This document shows, piece by piece, positions 15,044 to 24,679 of a stretch of 64,000 bases of DNA (positions are counted from its first letter, which is position 1; each line of letters begins with the position of its first letter). The notes below the pieces were generated by a model that worked only from the letters and a program-made list of their open reading frames with translations, was not told where the DNA came from and ran no database searches. Position numbers and translations under genes: made by a program. Where the stretch lies: NCBI GenBank assembly GCA_964496505.1, contig CAZBZV010000011.1, positions 1-64,000 on the forward strand, written 5' to 3'. The stretch is from JAABVY01 sp964496505. Its GTDB lineage: Bacteria; Zixibacteria; MSB-5A5; JAABVY01.

Positions 15044-16066
15044 ATGGTCTTCTTAAATATTCTGGAAGAGTCATTGCTGATTACCGGTTTTGTCGGATTG
15101 ATGATGCTGATAATCGAGTATCTCAATGTTAGGACCAGAGGAGCCTGGCAGGAGGGTTTGTATAGACACAAATGGATCCAATATATTGTAGCGGTGTTGC
15201 TTGGTGCAACGCCCGGATGTTTTGGCGCATTTGCGGTTGTTGCCATGTTCTCGCATCGAACAGTGACTTTTGGCGCGCTGGTAGCAGCCATGATAGCCAC
15301 CAGCGGAGATGAAGCCTTTGTGATGTTTGCGATGTTTCCAGACAAGGCGTTATTGTTGACCGCAGTTTTAATAGTAATCGGGCTGGCAGCCGGCTGGCTT
15401 ACAGACCTCTTATGCACCAGAAAAAACATATTTAAGCTCAATGAGTTTTGTCAATTCGAACTGCATGATGCGGAGTATTGTGATGGTATTCCCGAAGAGA
15501 GTTTTGTAAAACAATGGGTGAGGCTGAATATATTCAGGGCATTTTTTTGTGCGGTTTTGTTGATTTTTATTGTGAGTGTACTGGCGGGAATAATCGGTCC
15601 CGATAAATGGAATTGGCAGCGGATAGCAGTCCTTGCTTTTGGAATAATCGGTTTCTTTATTGCCGCTTATGCTCCGGATCATTTCCTTAGGGTGCATCTT
15701 TGGAGACATGTTGTTCGCAGGCATATCCCCAGCATATTTCTATGGACCTTTGGCGCTCTTCTGGTATCATATTTCATAGTCGATCAACTTCATCTGGAAG
15801 AATCTATACAGGCAAATACTCTTATTGTAATTGTATTCGCTTCTCTGCTGGGAATTATCCCCGAATCCGGCCCGCATCTTTTGTTTGTAACCCTGTATGC
15901 TCAGGGCACCGTACCATTTGCCGTACTCCTGGCCAGTTCAATCGTCCAGGATGGTCATGGTATGCTTCCGCTTCTGGCTCATTCCAGAAAGGGGTTTGTG
16001 CTTGTTAAGGCGATCAATTTAGTTTTGGGTCTGGCACTTGGTTTAATAGTCTATTTAATTTTATGA
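15044..16066 (+). CDS. Putative 10-TM heavy-metal/manganese exporter family membrane protein
   Basis: A 340-aa hydrophobic protein with about ten membrane segments in two similar halves. Each half carries a glycine/proline-rich re-entrant-like motif: LGATPGCFGAFAVVAMFSH near residue 55, and LGIIPESGPHLLFVTLYAQGT near 270. This duplicated pattern is that of the putative 10TM heavy-metal exporter family related to ArsP-type permeases. A loop with several charged residues joins the halves (about 125-165). GGAGG lies 9 bases before the ATG, 28 bases after trmO. The substrate cannot be told; in this context a sulfur species or metal ion is possible. Confidence 0.7.
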   Translation: MVFLNILEESLLITGFVGLMMLIIEYLNVRTRGAWQEGLYRHKWIQYIVAVLLGATPGCFGAFAVVAMFSHRTVTFGALVAAMIATSGDEAFVMFAMFPDKALLLTAVLIVIGLAAGWLTDLLCTRKNIFKLNEFCQFELHDAEYCDGIPEESFVKQWVRLNIFRAFFCAVLLIFIVSVLAGIIGPDKWNWQRIAVLAFGIIGFFIAAYAPDHFLRVHLWRHVVRRHIPSIFLWTFGALLVSYFIVDQLHLEESIQANTLIVIVFASLLGIIPESGPHLLFVTLYAQGTVPFAVLLASSIVQDGHGMLPLLAHSRKGFVLVKAINLVLGLALGLIVYLIL

Positions 16067-16093
16067 GACGGGGGTAGAAAGGAACTCACAAAA

Positions 16094-16429
16094 ATGAATG
16101 CAGTAAGTGTAAATACAAACGAGATAAAATGGCAGGGCGCTCAGGGCTATCCCGGCGGAACCGAGGAAAAGATTCTCAGTGTGGGAGGCACTGTCGCACC
16201 CCGTGTAACCATGTTGAAGTTTCCTCCCGGCTGGGAAATGGAGGCCCATTCGCATCGTTTTACCGAGCTTCATTATGTGCTCGAGGGTCAACTGGAGAGC
16301 GAGGGGAAGATCTATCCGGCAGGAACCTTTCGGATTATACCAAAGCACGTAGAACATGGTCCGTTTGGCTCGTCAACCGGAGCAGTCGTCATGGTTATCT
16401 GGTGTTCTCTGGCGGATGAGGACGCGTAG
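16094..16429 (+). CDS. Small cupin-domain protein
   Basis: A 111-aa single cupin barrel: the first metal motif appears as PGWEMEAHSHRFTELHYVLEGQLE (H-x-H-x5-E like) and the second as AGTFRIIPKHVEHGPFG with His residues. It could bind Fe, Zn or Mn. Such cupins act as dioxygenases or ligand sensors; nothing here decides. It is the last gene of the operon, 27 bases after the exporter gene, with AAGGA upstream. Confidence 0.8.
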   Translation: MNAVSVNTNEIKWQGAQGYPGGTEEKILSVGGTVAPRVTMLKFPPGWEMEAHSHRFTELHYVLEGQLESEGKIYPAGTFRIIPKHVEHGPFGSSTGAVVMVIWCSLADEDA

Positions 16430-17250
16430 AACAAAATAAAGAGATATCGGATATAATTTATTTTATTCCCGCCGGATAACCAAAATATCCTGGCAATCCG
16501 ATGCTTTAATTAGATGCCGGGGCATAATTTATCCATTCCGCATTTTCTATTATCTAATTGATGAACCCGTCCTGTAGACCCAGTTTATTTTTGTGCCATA
16601 ACGCAATATGTCCTAAAATCCAAGATAGCTATAAGCAAAAAGGGCACTATCCATGGGGGTGTTCAAAATAATAATCATTCAGAGTCTGGAAATTCGTTAG
16701 ACTGGATAAGCTCTCCCATATCATTGTTCTAATGGAAGCCTCTACCCCTAAGACCTAAAATATCTATGATGTCGCGGATAAAAATCCGAATCAAAAAAGA
16801 ACGACTTAAATTGTTATGACATAAGCCTTTGACGCAAGCTGGTGAATTTTTGATGATTACGCAATAATAATCTGTCTTTAATTAAACAAGGGAGTGAAGA
16901 ACTCTTCACTCCCTTGTATCAGTGAGTTGGGGAATAACTCTCGGAATGACACACATTCAGGTAACACCCTGAAAGACAACACATTTTTAAACGATAAAAT
17001 ACTCGAAAATTTAAAAATATGAGTGTTTGATCATATTCGAATTATCGACAAATACAGTACAAACTGGTCGATACCAAATTAGTAGAATATCAACAAATCT
17101 CACCATATTGTTGTATTTATGACAAAATGGTTCGATAGCTGAGGGATTCCATTAGAATTTTTGTCTGTCTGATTACGTTGATAGAATATGCATAATAAAA
17201 GCAAGTCAAATAAGAAATTGCAATCGCCCAGGCAGCAGTTCCGATTGTGA
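16430..17250. other. Gene-poor, AT-rich stretch
   Basis: I see no reading frame with support on either strand. Besides the hairpin at 16886-16917, the stretch has only short AT-rich sequence. It leads into a PAS-domain remnant, so the whole 16430-17687 interval may be the site of a decayed regulatory gene. Confidence 0.5.
16886..16917. repeat. Long perfect inverted repeat (13-bp stem)
   Basis: ACAAGGGAGTGAA (16886-16898) and TTCACTCCCTTGT (16905-16917) pair perfectly around a 6-base loop. No T-run follows on the plus strand; on the minus strand it is followed by TTTAATTAAAG. The nearest gene it could end is more than 450 bases away on the plus strand and 770 on the minus. It could be a terminator, an operator or part of a small RNA. 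Confidence 0.55.
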
Positions 17251-17448
17251 GCCGGGGAGTCAAGCAATGAAATGATACTGGCGGACATTGAAAGACAGTC
17301 GATTGTGGAGGCAAATCCGGCCGCCTCTCATTTCCTGGGATATACCGCAGAAGAGCTGAAAGGCCTAAATATTGCAGATTTATTCCAGGATGGCTCCTCA
17401 GATAAGCTGCTGAGCATGTTACCCGAGATCCAAAGATCAATAGCTTAG
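17251..17448 (+). pseudogene. Orphan PAS-domain fragment
   Basis: This frame (ATG at 17272, TAG at 17446-17448) reads ILADIERQSIVEANPAAS, then HFLGYTAEELKGLNIADLF, the core of a PAS domain including the N-x-A...GYxxEEL pattern. It stops after about 58 residues, and the frame is closed just upstream by TGA at 17248. No kinase or other domain follows. It is most likely a remnant of a PAS sensor protein. It differs from the PAS domains of the neighbouring kinase and is on the other strand. Confidence 0.7.
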
Positions 17449-17687
17449 CGCTTTTACCAATGTCCAATCATGTGCATTGATATTGCAGGCGCATAACTTC
17501 TTATAGTCAGTTTCCCCATTTTAATAAATGAATTCAGGTATCTATTCTAGTATTCGTCGTAATCATTCAGAATTAAAGGGTAGACCATTAGTCACAGTTT
17601 GACTCCATATTTACCCGTTAGTATTTATTGACTCACGCGAATATCTGGAAATTAGGGATAATTGTGAAAGATTCCTGGAGAAAGGAT

Positions 17688-19655
17688 TTACCTGAGGACT
17701 TTGGAGACTACCTGAGAAAGCTGATTGACTGTAAACGGCTTGGATATGCGCTCGACAAAACCGTATTCTCTGTAACAGGCCACCACCGGATTATCATGAT
17801 AGCCGCTGGCAACTATTGCTTTGACGCCAGGATCAATCGATTTAAGCTTGTTCAATATTTCACTGCCGCCACATTCACCCGGTATGGTCAAATCGATAAT
17901 GGCAGCATCAAAACTGTGACTGCTATTACGTCCTTCTCTGTATTTTTCAATGCCTTCCTCACCATTTTTGGCAAGTTCGACCTTATAGCCCAGTTTTTCG
18001 AGAGAAACTTTGTATAGTCTCCGGATCGCTTCGTCATCATCAATAGCAAGAATTAATCCATTGCCCAATTTGGGCTTTTGAGTCAGTGGTTTTATCTGCC
18101 TCACACTCTTCTGGTAGGCGGGCAGATAGATTTTAAACACCGTGCCCTTTCCCGGCTCCGATTTCACATCAATACAGCCGCCATGTCTTTTTACTATGGA
18201 ATAACAGCTTGAAAGCCCGAGACCGTTGCCCCCCTCCTTGGTACTGAAGAAAGGATCGAAGATTTTATCTATAATACCCGGAGCGATTCCGACACCAGTA
18301 TCCCTTATGCCGATTTCAATATACTTTTTATTTTCATCGGGAAGATTCTCGATTTCGGAAGCATTAACATTTCTTCCATAAATATAGATCGCCCCCCCTT
18401 CCGGCATGGCCTGGGAGGCATTGATGACAAGATTATTTATGACCTGACCGATCTGGCCCTCATCTACTCTGGCAAATTCAAGATCCCGGTCGAAATCGAA
18501 GCTGTATTTGGCTCTGCTGCCGCGCAGCGAGAACTTGGCCACCTCTTCTACTATCTCCTGCAAATTCGCAGGTTTCATTATAGGTGCACCGCCCTTGGAA
18601 AATGTGAGGAGCTGTTGGGTAAGACATTTTGCCTTTTCTGTTGCATTTTCAGCCTCTTTTAGAAGTTCGCGGACCTCCGGATTAACCGCCAGCATACTCG
18701 CCAGAGTCACATGTCCCATTATTGCCGCAAGAATATTGTTGAAATCATGGGCAATTCCGCCGGCCAGTATACCCAGCGATTCAAGTTTATCGGCTTTGGC
18801 AAGCTTTTCCTCGATTCTCTTGTTCTCAGTAATATCGACAATCGATATGAGCACTTTTCCATAGGTCTGCTCATAACCGGGAGCCACATTCAATCTCAGC
18901 GCCAGAAGCACTCTTTTTCCGTTCAGAGTCCTGCGCCAGACCTTGGTCTGAAAGCGCCGGCAATTCTCCGAAACGGCAATAACCGCCTGCTTGAAAGGGT
19001 CGTATGAATCGTCTATAAATGTATCCTCGAGATTTTCGGGCAGCTCTCCTTTGGTTTTCCCTCCATAAATCTCCAATCCGGCCTTATTGACCTTCAATAT
19101 CTTAATCATCCCGATACATTTTTTCAACTCATCGGGATTATCATCGAAATATCTTTCCAGATCGGAGATTCCCTGCTCCTTCAAACTCTCAACATGCGTT
19201 TTTATTTCGCTTAGATCTTCTTCCCAGAGCGAAACAGGCGATTCCTCAAAGAGAAAACGATACTCGCTTTCGCTTTTGCTGAGAGCCTTCAGGATTCTTT
19301 TTTCCTCTGTAACATTTCTTAATACGATTATAAGATAAGGCCTTTTTTCCGGGATTACAGTTCCGGTCACCTCGGCATAGGCAGGCTCGCCAGATTCTTT
19401 AATCAATTCGATTTCATAAGGCGGTATTTCTTCTCCGTTCAGCCGCAATTGAAAATTCTTTTTCATCTCGGGAAAACAGGAGCTTTTGATCATGGGAATT
19501 TGGAACGTAGACTTCCCGATAACATCTTCCTTTTCATAACCCAGCCATTCCTTAAGACTGTTATTTACAAATATTATAGTGCCTTCACAATCCAGTATGA
19601 GAATGCATTGCGGAAACAGATCAAAATAGCACTTCTCGAATTCTTCAGAAAACAT
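17688..19655 (-). CDS. Hybrid sensor histidine kinase (PAS-PAS-HisKA-HATPase-REC)
   Basis: A 655-aa soluble sensor kinase with no membrane segment. PAS 1 spans about residues 10-115 (ILILDCEGTIIFVNNSLKEWLGY); PAS 2, about 130-285, ends in VDITENKRIEE. The H-box LGILAGGIAHDFNNILAAI is at about 295-313. The ATPase domain has NLVINASQAM (N-box), DTGVGI (G1), IFDPFFSTK and GLGLSSCYSIV (G2). A C-terminal receiver (about 530-650) has IDDDEA, phosphoacceptor Asp in AIIDLTIPG, and SKPF. The HDFNN H-box places it in the NtrB-like/FixL-like group of cytosolic kinases. No separate response regulator is adjacent. Confidence 0.93.
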   Translation of the reverse strand: MFSEEFEKCYFDLFPQCILILDCEGTIIFVNNSLKEWLGYEKEDVIGKSTFQIPMIKSSCFPEMKKNFQLRLNGEEIPPYEIELIKESGEPAYAEVTGTVIPEKRPYLIIVLRNVTEEKRILKALSKSESEYRFLFEESPVSLWEEDLSEIKTHVESLKEQGISDLERYFDDNPDELKKCIGMIKILKVNKAGLEIYGGKTKGELPENLEDTFIDDSYDPFKQAVIAVSENCRRFQTKVWRRTLNGKRVLLALRLNVAPGYEQTYGKVLISIVDITENKRIEEKLAKADKLESLGILAGGIAHDFNNILAAIMGHVTLASMLAVNPEVRELLKEAENATEKAKCLTQQLLTFSKGGAPIMKPANLQEIVEEVAKFSLRGSRAKYSFDFDRDLEFARVDEGQIGQVINNLVINASQAMPEGGAIYIYGRNVNASEIENLPDENKKYIEIGIRDTGVGIAPGIIDKIFDPFFSTKEGGNGLGLSSCYSIVKRHGGCIDVKSEPGKGTVFKIYLPAYQKSVRQIKPLTQKPKLGNGLILAIDDDEAIRRLYKVSLEKLGYKVELAKNGEEGIEKYREGRNSSHSFDAAIIDLTIPGECGGSEILNKLKSIDPGVKAIVASGYHDNPVVACYREYGFVERISKPFTVNQLSQVVSKVLR

Positions 19656-20070
19656 TTGCCGCCTTATATTCGAAAATTACCCCGTTACTATTCTTATATC
19701 GACCGATTTCGCAATAAGAATAATAAAACAACACTTATTCTACGTTGTTTGTGAAAAAATATTTTAAAGATTATACTACTGGTATATTCGTCAGTAAAAT
19801 ATTGGCTTTAGAGAATAAGGAGCATTGCATCCATAAAGCGCATTTCAGATAGTATTATTAATGATCTTGTCTTTCAAACTCGCCTTTCCGATGCTTTCAT
19901 ATTAGATTGATAATACTATTATGGCAGGCAAAGAGCTAATTCTCAGAATCCATAAAATATATTGGTTCAGATATTCTACTATACTATAAAAAGTCTCGAA
20001 ATTTGTCTAATTGCCCACTCTTTCACACGGTATCAAATCAAAATCCTGGAGCAACTGCTTGCCGAGCCGA
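19656..20070. other. Intergenic, AT-rich, no gene seen
   Basis: About 400 bases upstream of the sensor kinase and downstream of the channel gene. I see no coding frame, terminator hairpin or clear promoter. A TGGCAGG...GC sequence on the plus strand (about 19922) is considered and rejected as a promoter because no plus-strand gene follows. Confidence 0.4.
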
Positions 20071-21762
20071 TCATCGGTAAATCTCCATCAGTCGTTTTTC
20101 GGCATCGCCGCTTCCGATAAGTACCATTTCATCATCGGTGTTAAGAATCACGGAAGGCCCGGGATTGACACGCAAATCGCCGTCTTTGCTGATAGCTATG
20201 ACGCTGCAACCGGTTTGGTGCCGAATAGGAACCTCGGCCAGGGTTTTTCCGGCAAATGACTTGTGGACTGGAAGCCGAAAAACATTCAGTCCCTCGGCCA
20301 CCATCATTATCCGGTTGGGCAGCAAAAGGTTGATAATACTATTTGCGCCGATCGAGGCGTGCGACATCACAAGATCGGCCCCGGCGCTATGCAGCTTTGA
20401 AACATTGCCATCAATATTCGCCCTGCTGATTATTTGTACATCGGAGCGGAGCTTACGGCAATAGATGGTGAGATAGACGTTCACGGAGTCATCATGAGTC
20501 GTTATAAGAACAGTTGTCGCCTCTCGGATCCCGGCTTCATGGAGTGTGTGAATATCGGCCGCATCCCCCTTGATGTAGTTTTCATCCCGGATAAATTTCG
20601 GATTCTTCTCAACAATCCGGTAGGGGATACCCCGTTGTTCTAAGACGTTCGCCGCCGCCCTCCCGACACGACCTCCGCCCAGAATAAGGACCAGGGCTTT
20701 GGCTGCGGGACGGGTATCCTGGGCGTAATAAGCTCTTTCGAAGTTCTCAAGTTGCTCGACCGTTCCCGCGAGAACAAGCACTGTGGTTGAATCAATTCGC
20801 GATTCCGCGCGCGGCACCTTGAACTCCCCGCGCTTCCAAAGGCCAACCACCGTTGTACCGGTTTTTTCGCGAATCCGGCTCTCAACAAGCGTTTTTCCCT
20901 CCAGAAGCGTCCGCATCGCCGAGGCCTCGGCAATAATAAGTTGATCAAACCGTCCAATTACATTTGCCCCGATGCTCATTCCGAGTGTCCGGCGCGCCAG
21001 CGATTCACCGAGCATCTTCATGAACTGAAAGACATAGGTGCTCCCGGCAAGATCGAGGATATCGATAGAATCGTCCGAATCGGCGTTGGTGACGATCTGA
21101 ATATCTTTAGCTATCTCGCGCACAGTGAAGGCGATGTTGGTATTGAGCGTGTCTTCGTTGTTCGCGACTATCATGGCGGCGTTCTCTATTCTGAGACGCC
21201 GGTACGTTTCCGCATCACCCAGATCACCAACCACCACCTTCAATTCCATTTCATATAGTTCCAACGCCCGTTGCAGGTCGGGCGCAACAATTGCATATTC
21301 ATAGTTGTACTTTGCCAGTTTGTGCACAAGGTTGACCGTGAGGCTGTCAAAACTGGTCAGGATTATGTGGCCCGATGTCGTCGCGGGTAATTCACGGGGG
21401 GTCTTGGCTCTCGATTGAGCCTCAAGCCACGGGGCATAAAAAAATTGAATGAATGTGAAGGGCAGCATGACCAGTAAGAAAAGAATGCCCGAGAGTAATA
21501 CGACCAGCGAAAAGGCCTTGCCAAGATCACTTACGAACGTGATATCGCCAAAACCCAGGGTTGACATGACAGTCAATGTCCAGTACAAGCCGGTAATCCA
21601 TGAATACTCCTTGGCCTCATGCAGCATGATGAAGTGAAATAGAACACTGTACAACAACACCAGCACCGCCAGCAGAGTCAGAAACTTCAACAAAAGACTC
21701 ACATTCTGTTTGGTTGTCCGGCTTCGTGTAAAGTAAAGGATTTGTGACGGAAGAAATTTCAT
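20071..21762 (-). CDS. Two-TM potassium channel with tandem RCK (TrkA-N/TrkA-C) domains
   Basis: A 563-aa channel. The N-terminus has TM1 (about 22-45), a pore loop with the selectivity-filter sequence TLGFGD (in YWTLTVMSTLGFGDITF) and TM2 (about 85-110). Two cytoplasmic Rossmann-type RCK units follow. The first (HIILTSFDSLTVNLVHKLAKYN) has lost the GxGxxG nucleotide motif; the second keeps it (LILGGGRVGRAAANVLEQ). A TrkA-C domain ends the protein (about 490-563). I place the start at the ATG at 21762 with AAGGGA upstream. GC content looks higher than in the neighbours. It would gate K+ or another cation in response to a ligand. Confidence 0.88.
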   Translation of the reverse strand: MKFLPSQILYFTRSRTTKQNVSLLLKFLTLLAVLVLLYSVLFHFIMLHEAKEYSWITGLYWTLTVMSTLGFGDITFVSDLGKAFSLVVLLSGILFLLVMLPFTFIQFFYAPWLEAQSRAKTPRELPATTSGHIILTSFDSLTVNLVHKLAKYNYEYAIVAPDLQRALELYEMELKVVVGDLGDAETYRRLRIENAAMIVANNEDTLNTNIAFTVREIAKDIQIVTNADSDDSIDILDLAGSTYVFQFMKMLGESLARRTLGMSIGANVIGRFDQLIIAEASAMRTLLEGKTLVESRIREKTGTTVVGLWKRGEFKVPRAESRIDSTTVLVLAGTVEQLENFERAYYAQDTRPAAKALVLILGGGRVGRAAANVLEQRGIPYRIVEKNPKFIRDENYIKGDAADIHTLHEAGIREATTVLITTHDDSVNVYLTIYCRKLRSDVQIISRANIDGNVSKLHSAGADLVMSHASIGANSIINLLLPNRIMMVAEGLNVFRLPVHKSFAGKTLAEVPIRHQTGCSVIAISKDGDLRVNPGPSVILNTDDEMVLIGSGDAEKRLMEIYR

Positions 21763-22379
21763 GGTAACGTTCCCTTTTATGATATACTCTCTGGATCCCG
21801 GCAAAGGTCGTCAGATAATCCAGACAAATTGTGTTAGAATATAAGTCAAGGATTATACTCTGGCAACGACTTTTCGATAAGTTCGTTTAATTGATGGGCG
21901 GAGTTTAAGGTGAATATTGGTGACACGGAAGAGGGCAATGTTCTGGTTTGCAGCAGCCATCGGAATGTCTTCCGCCCATCCGGAGAAAATTCACTTTCCA
22001 TATTCAATTAAACCGCCTACTACTCGGCCAGGGAACTGCTGAGCTGGTTCCTGATCTGACAAATGCAGATCGACTTCCCCCGCAGTTGGAACTGTGCATC
22101 TTCTGTCTTCAAGTCTGCCGTGGATTTCTACGCAGCAAAGGTAAGCACATCTGAAAACGCTAAAGTGACAACCACCACAAAACAGATGACAGTGACATTC
22201 GACAGCTGTATGCTCATCACTTTAGTGACAGCCAATACGAGGAACTCGCCATCTGGTGGTGCCGGGAAAACGGCATAGAGTATTACCGAGAAAAGAAACA
22301 ATAATATGTGATTAATGCGGGCGCACAGGCTGTATAATTAAAATGGCAATAAAATGACTGCAATCTTCGAATCCATAAA
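21763..22379. other. Non-coding or decayed stretch, with inverted 10-mers
   Basis: About 600 bases between argJ and the channel gene start. A 10-base sequence GATGGGCGGA (21893-21902) recurs inverted at 21971-21980. Short frames on both strands have no family resemblance and are broken by stops. It may hold decayed coding sequence; I cannot identify it. Confidence 0.4.
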
Positions 22380-23597
22380 TTATGTACTGTAGACGGAGTT
22401 GAAGAGCACATAATCCGTGGTGAGATCGGTACCCCAGCCTGTCGAACTCGCCCTTCCATTATGCAGATCAAGCTTAATATTGATATGAGATTCGCGCAAT
22501 AATTTCTTGAGGTAATTGTGATCGAATTCCAGAGGCTTACCTTTTTCCAGAACCTTGACCAGCCTGGATTCATTTCCAAGATAAAGATCGGTCTTTTGGT
22601 AATCAAAAGGCACACCGGCATTGCCCGCGGCGCAGATTATCCTGCCCCAGTTGGGATCGCGTCCAAAGATAGCGGTCTTAACCAGAGTCGAACCGGAGAC
22701 TGCGCGAATGACCTGCCTTGCGGCCTTCTCACTGGGAGCGTGTACGACATTATACTCTACGAACTTGGAGGAACCCTCGCCGTCGGATACTATCAGTTTT
22801 GCCAGGTGGGCCATCATAGTCTCGAGGTTTTCCTTGAAAACGGAATAGCCCTTATCATTCTTGCTTTTCAGTTCCTTATTCTCCGCCATACCATTGGCAA
22901 GCACCGCCACGATGTCGTTTGTTGATGTGTCGCCGTCAACGGTGATCATGTTAAACGTTCTGTTTACCGCCTCCTTCACGGATTTTCTTAATAGCTTGGG
23001 ATCTATTGCCACATCGGTAACGATAAAGGCCAGCATAGTTGCCATGTTGGGATGAATCATGCCCGAGCCTTTGGCAATCCCCGCCATATTCGCTGTTTTT
23101 GAGCCAATCTTGAATTCCAGAAAACCCTCTTTGGCAAAAGTATCGGTTGTCAGTATGGCATTTGCGGCAAATGATCCGGCCTTGGATCTTGTCGAGAGTT
23201 TCTTAACATTATTGCGAATGCCATTGACAATATCTTCGGTGGGAAACGGCTCTCCTATAAGGCCGGTTGAGGCTACAATTACAAGTTCCTTTTCGATACC
23301 CAATTCCTCGGCGGTAGTCTGAGCCATTGCATGTGCGCCCTCAAGTCCCTGCTTGCCGGTACAGGCATTGGCATTTCCGGCGTTGACCACAATCGCCTGG
23401 GCCTTGCCGCCGGCAATATGCTTTTTTGTTACCTTCAAGGGTTCCGCCATTACTTTATTCTGAGTAAAAACCGCGGCTGCACTTGCAGGTTTTTCCGAAA
23501 ATATAATCGCCAGATCTCTGCGCATCGATTTCACGCCTATATGTGCGCCCCAGCATTTGAAGCCCCTGACGTTGGTGATATTTTTTAGCATGCTCAT
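22380..23597 (-). CDS. argJ: Bifunctional ornithine acetyltransferase/N-acetylglutamate synthase ArgJ
   Basis: A 405-aa ArgJ. The autocleavage site is visible in AKGSGMIHPNMATMLAFI, where cleavage precedes the catalytic Thr of MAT-TML. The substrate loop NAGNANACTG and the C-terminal LFGRDPNWGRI-like stretch (FGRDPNWGRIICAAGNAG) are intact. It transfers acetyl from N-acetylornithine to glutamate in the cyclic arginine pathway, which fits the absence of an argA or argE here. It is the last gene of argBDCJ, 44 bases after argC. Confidence 0.97.
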   Translation of the reverse strand: MSMLKNITNVRGFKCWGAHIGVKSMRRDLAIIFSEKPASAAAVFTQNKVMAEPLKVTKKHIAGGKAQAIVVNAGNANACTGKQGLEGAHAMAQTTAEELGIEKELVIVASTGLIGEPFPTEDIVNGIRNNVKKLSTRSKAGSFAANAILTTDTFAKEGFLEFKIGSKTANMAGIAKGSGMIHPNMATMLAFIVTDVAIDPKLLRKSVKEAVNRTFNMITVDGDTSTNDIVAVLANGMAENKELKSKNDKGYSVFKENLETMMAHLAKLIVSDGEGSSKFVEYNVVHAPSEKAARQVIRAVSGSTLVKTAIFGRDPNWGRIICAAGNAGVPFDYQKTDLYLGNESRLVKVLEKGKPLEFDHNYLKKLLRESHINIKLDLHNGRASSTGWGTDLTTDYVLFNSVYST

Positions 23598-23641
23598 AAT
23601 TACTTTTTATCCCTGCGATAATTCAATATGAACTCGAATGA

Positions 23642-24679
23642 TTAAGGATTCACCGGTACCATTTTCAAACCATCAGTTTGATTCCATTCAAACATAATAT
23701 TCAAATTTTGAATCGCCTGACCGGCAGCTCCTTTTACAAGATTGTCAATTACGCTGACTATTATAAGCATTTTAGTTCTCTCGTCAAATAAAACAAATAT
23801 GTCGCAATAATTGGTGCCCCGAACATCTTTAACAGAAGGTATTTCATCACGCAATCTGACAAACGGCGCTTCCTTGTAAAACTCACCATATATCTTCTTC
23901 AACTCAATATTGTTGGCAGCCTTAATAGGCCGGGCATAAATTGTGGTCAGTATACCACGGTCTACCGGGAGAAGATGCGGCGTGAATTGTACCAGCGTGT
24001 CTTTTCCCGCAAGCCGATCGAATATTCCCTGGATTTCGATTGTATGGCGATGCCGTCCCAGGCCGTATGCTTTGAAATTATCATTCACATTAGAAAAAAG
24101 ATTTACTGCTTTGGGCTTCACCCCCGCCCCGGTCACACCCGACTTTGAATCGATTATGATCGGTGTTGTTTCAATCATGCCCTCGGATATGAGCGGCGCC
24201 AGGCCGAGGATAGCGCTGGTTGGATAGCATCCGGGATTGGCGACCAGACGGGCTTCCTTAATCTCGTCAAAATACAATTCCGGCAAACCAAAGACTGCTT
24301 CCTCGAATCCCTCCGGATAAACATGTTCCATTTGATACCATTCCTCATAAATCTGCGGAGAGTTGAGACGAAAATCTCCGGAAAGATCGATTATTTTGAA
24401 GGACTTATCCTTAAATCTTTTTGCAACATCCATCGATACACCATGCGGCAGAGCCAGGAATACGGCATCGAGCTCATACTTATCAATCTTCTCGAGGGAT
24501 TCCAGCTTATAATCGCAGATTCCCTTGAAAAAAGGATGTACGTCCGAGAAAGATTCTCCCTCTCGTGATTCAGAGGTTATAACGGAAATTTCCACGTCGG
24601 GGTGGTTAACCAGTATCCTGACCAATTCCGATCCAGTATATCCTGTCGCTCCGATTATTCCAATACGCTTTTTACTCAT
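23642..24679 (-). CDS. argC: N-acetyl-gamma-glutamyl-phosphate reductase ArgC
   Basis: A 345-aa ArgC with an N-terminal NADP motif GIIGATGYTGSELVRIL, the catalytic cysteine in VANPGCYPTSAILGL, and the downstream GRHRHTIEIQGI region. It reduces N-acetylglutamyl phosphate to the semialdehyde. Its start overlaps the argD stop by 8 bases, so translation is coupled. Length is normal for the family. Confidence 0.97.
   Translation of the reverse strand: MSKKRIGIIGATGYTGSELVRILVNHPDVEISVITSESREGESFSDVHPFFKGICDYKLESLEKIDKYELDAVFLALPHGVSMDVAKRFKDKSFKIIDLSGDFRLNSPQIYEEWYQMEHVYPEGFEEAVFGLPELYFDEIKEARLVANPGCYPTSAILGLAPLISEGMIETTPIIIDSKSGVTGAGVKPKAVNLFSNVNDNFKAYGLGRHRHTIEIQGIFDRLAGKDTLVQFTPHLLPVDRGILTTIYARPIKAANNIELKKIYGEFYKEAPFVRLRDEIPSVKDVRGTNYCDIFVLFDERTKMLIIVSVIDNLVKGAAGQAIQNLNIMFEWNQTDGLKMVPVNP

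Noticed and set aside
19920..19936. Sigma-54-like TGGCAGG...GC on the plus strand
   Set aside because: Poor match in the -12 half and no plus-strand gene follows.
22063..22278. 71-codon plus-strand frame, and short minus-strand frames nearby
   Set aside because: No ribosome site or known family; surrounded by stops.
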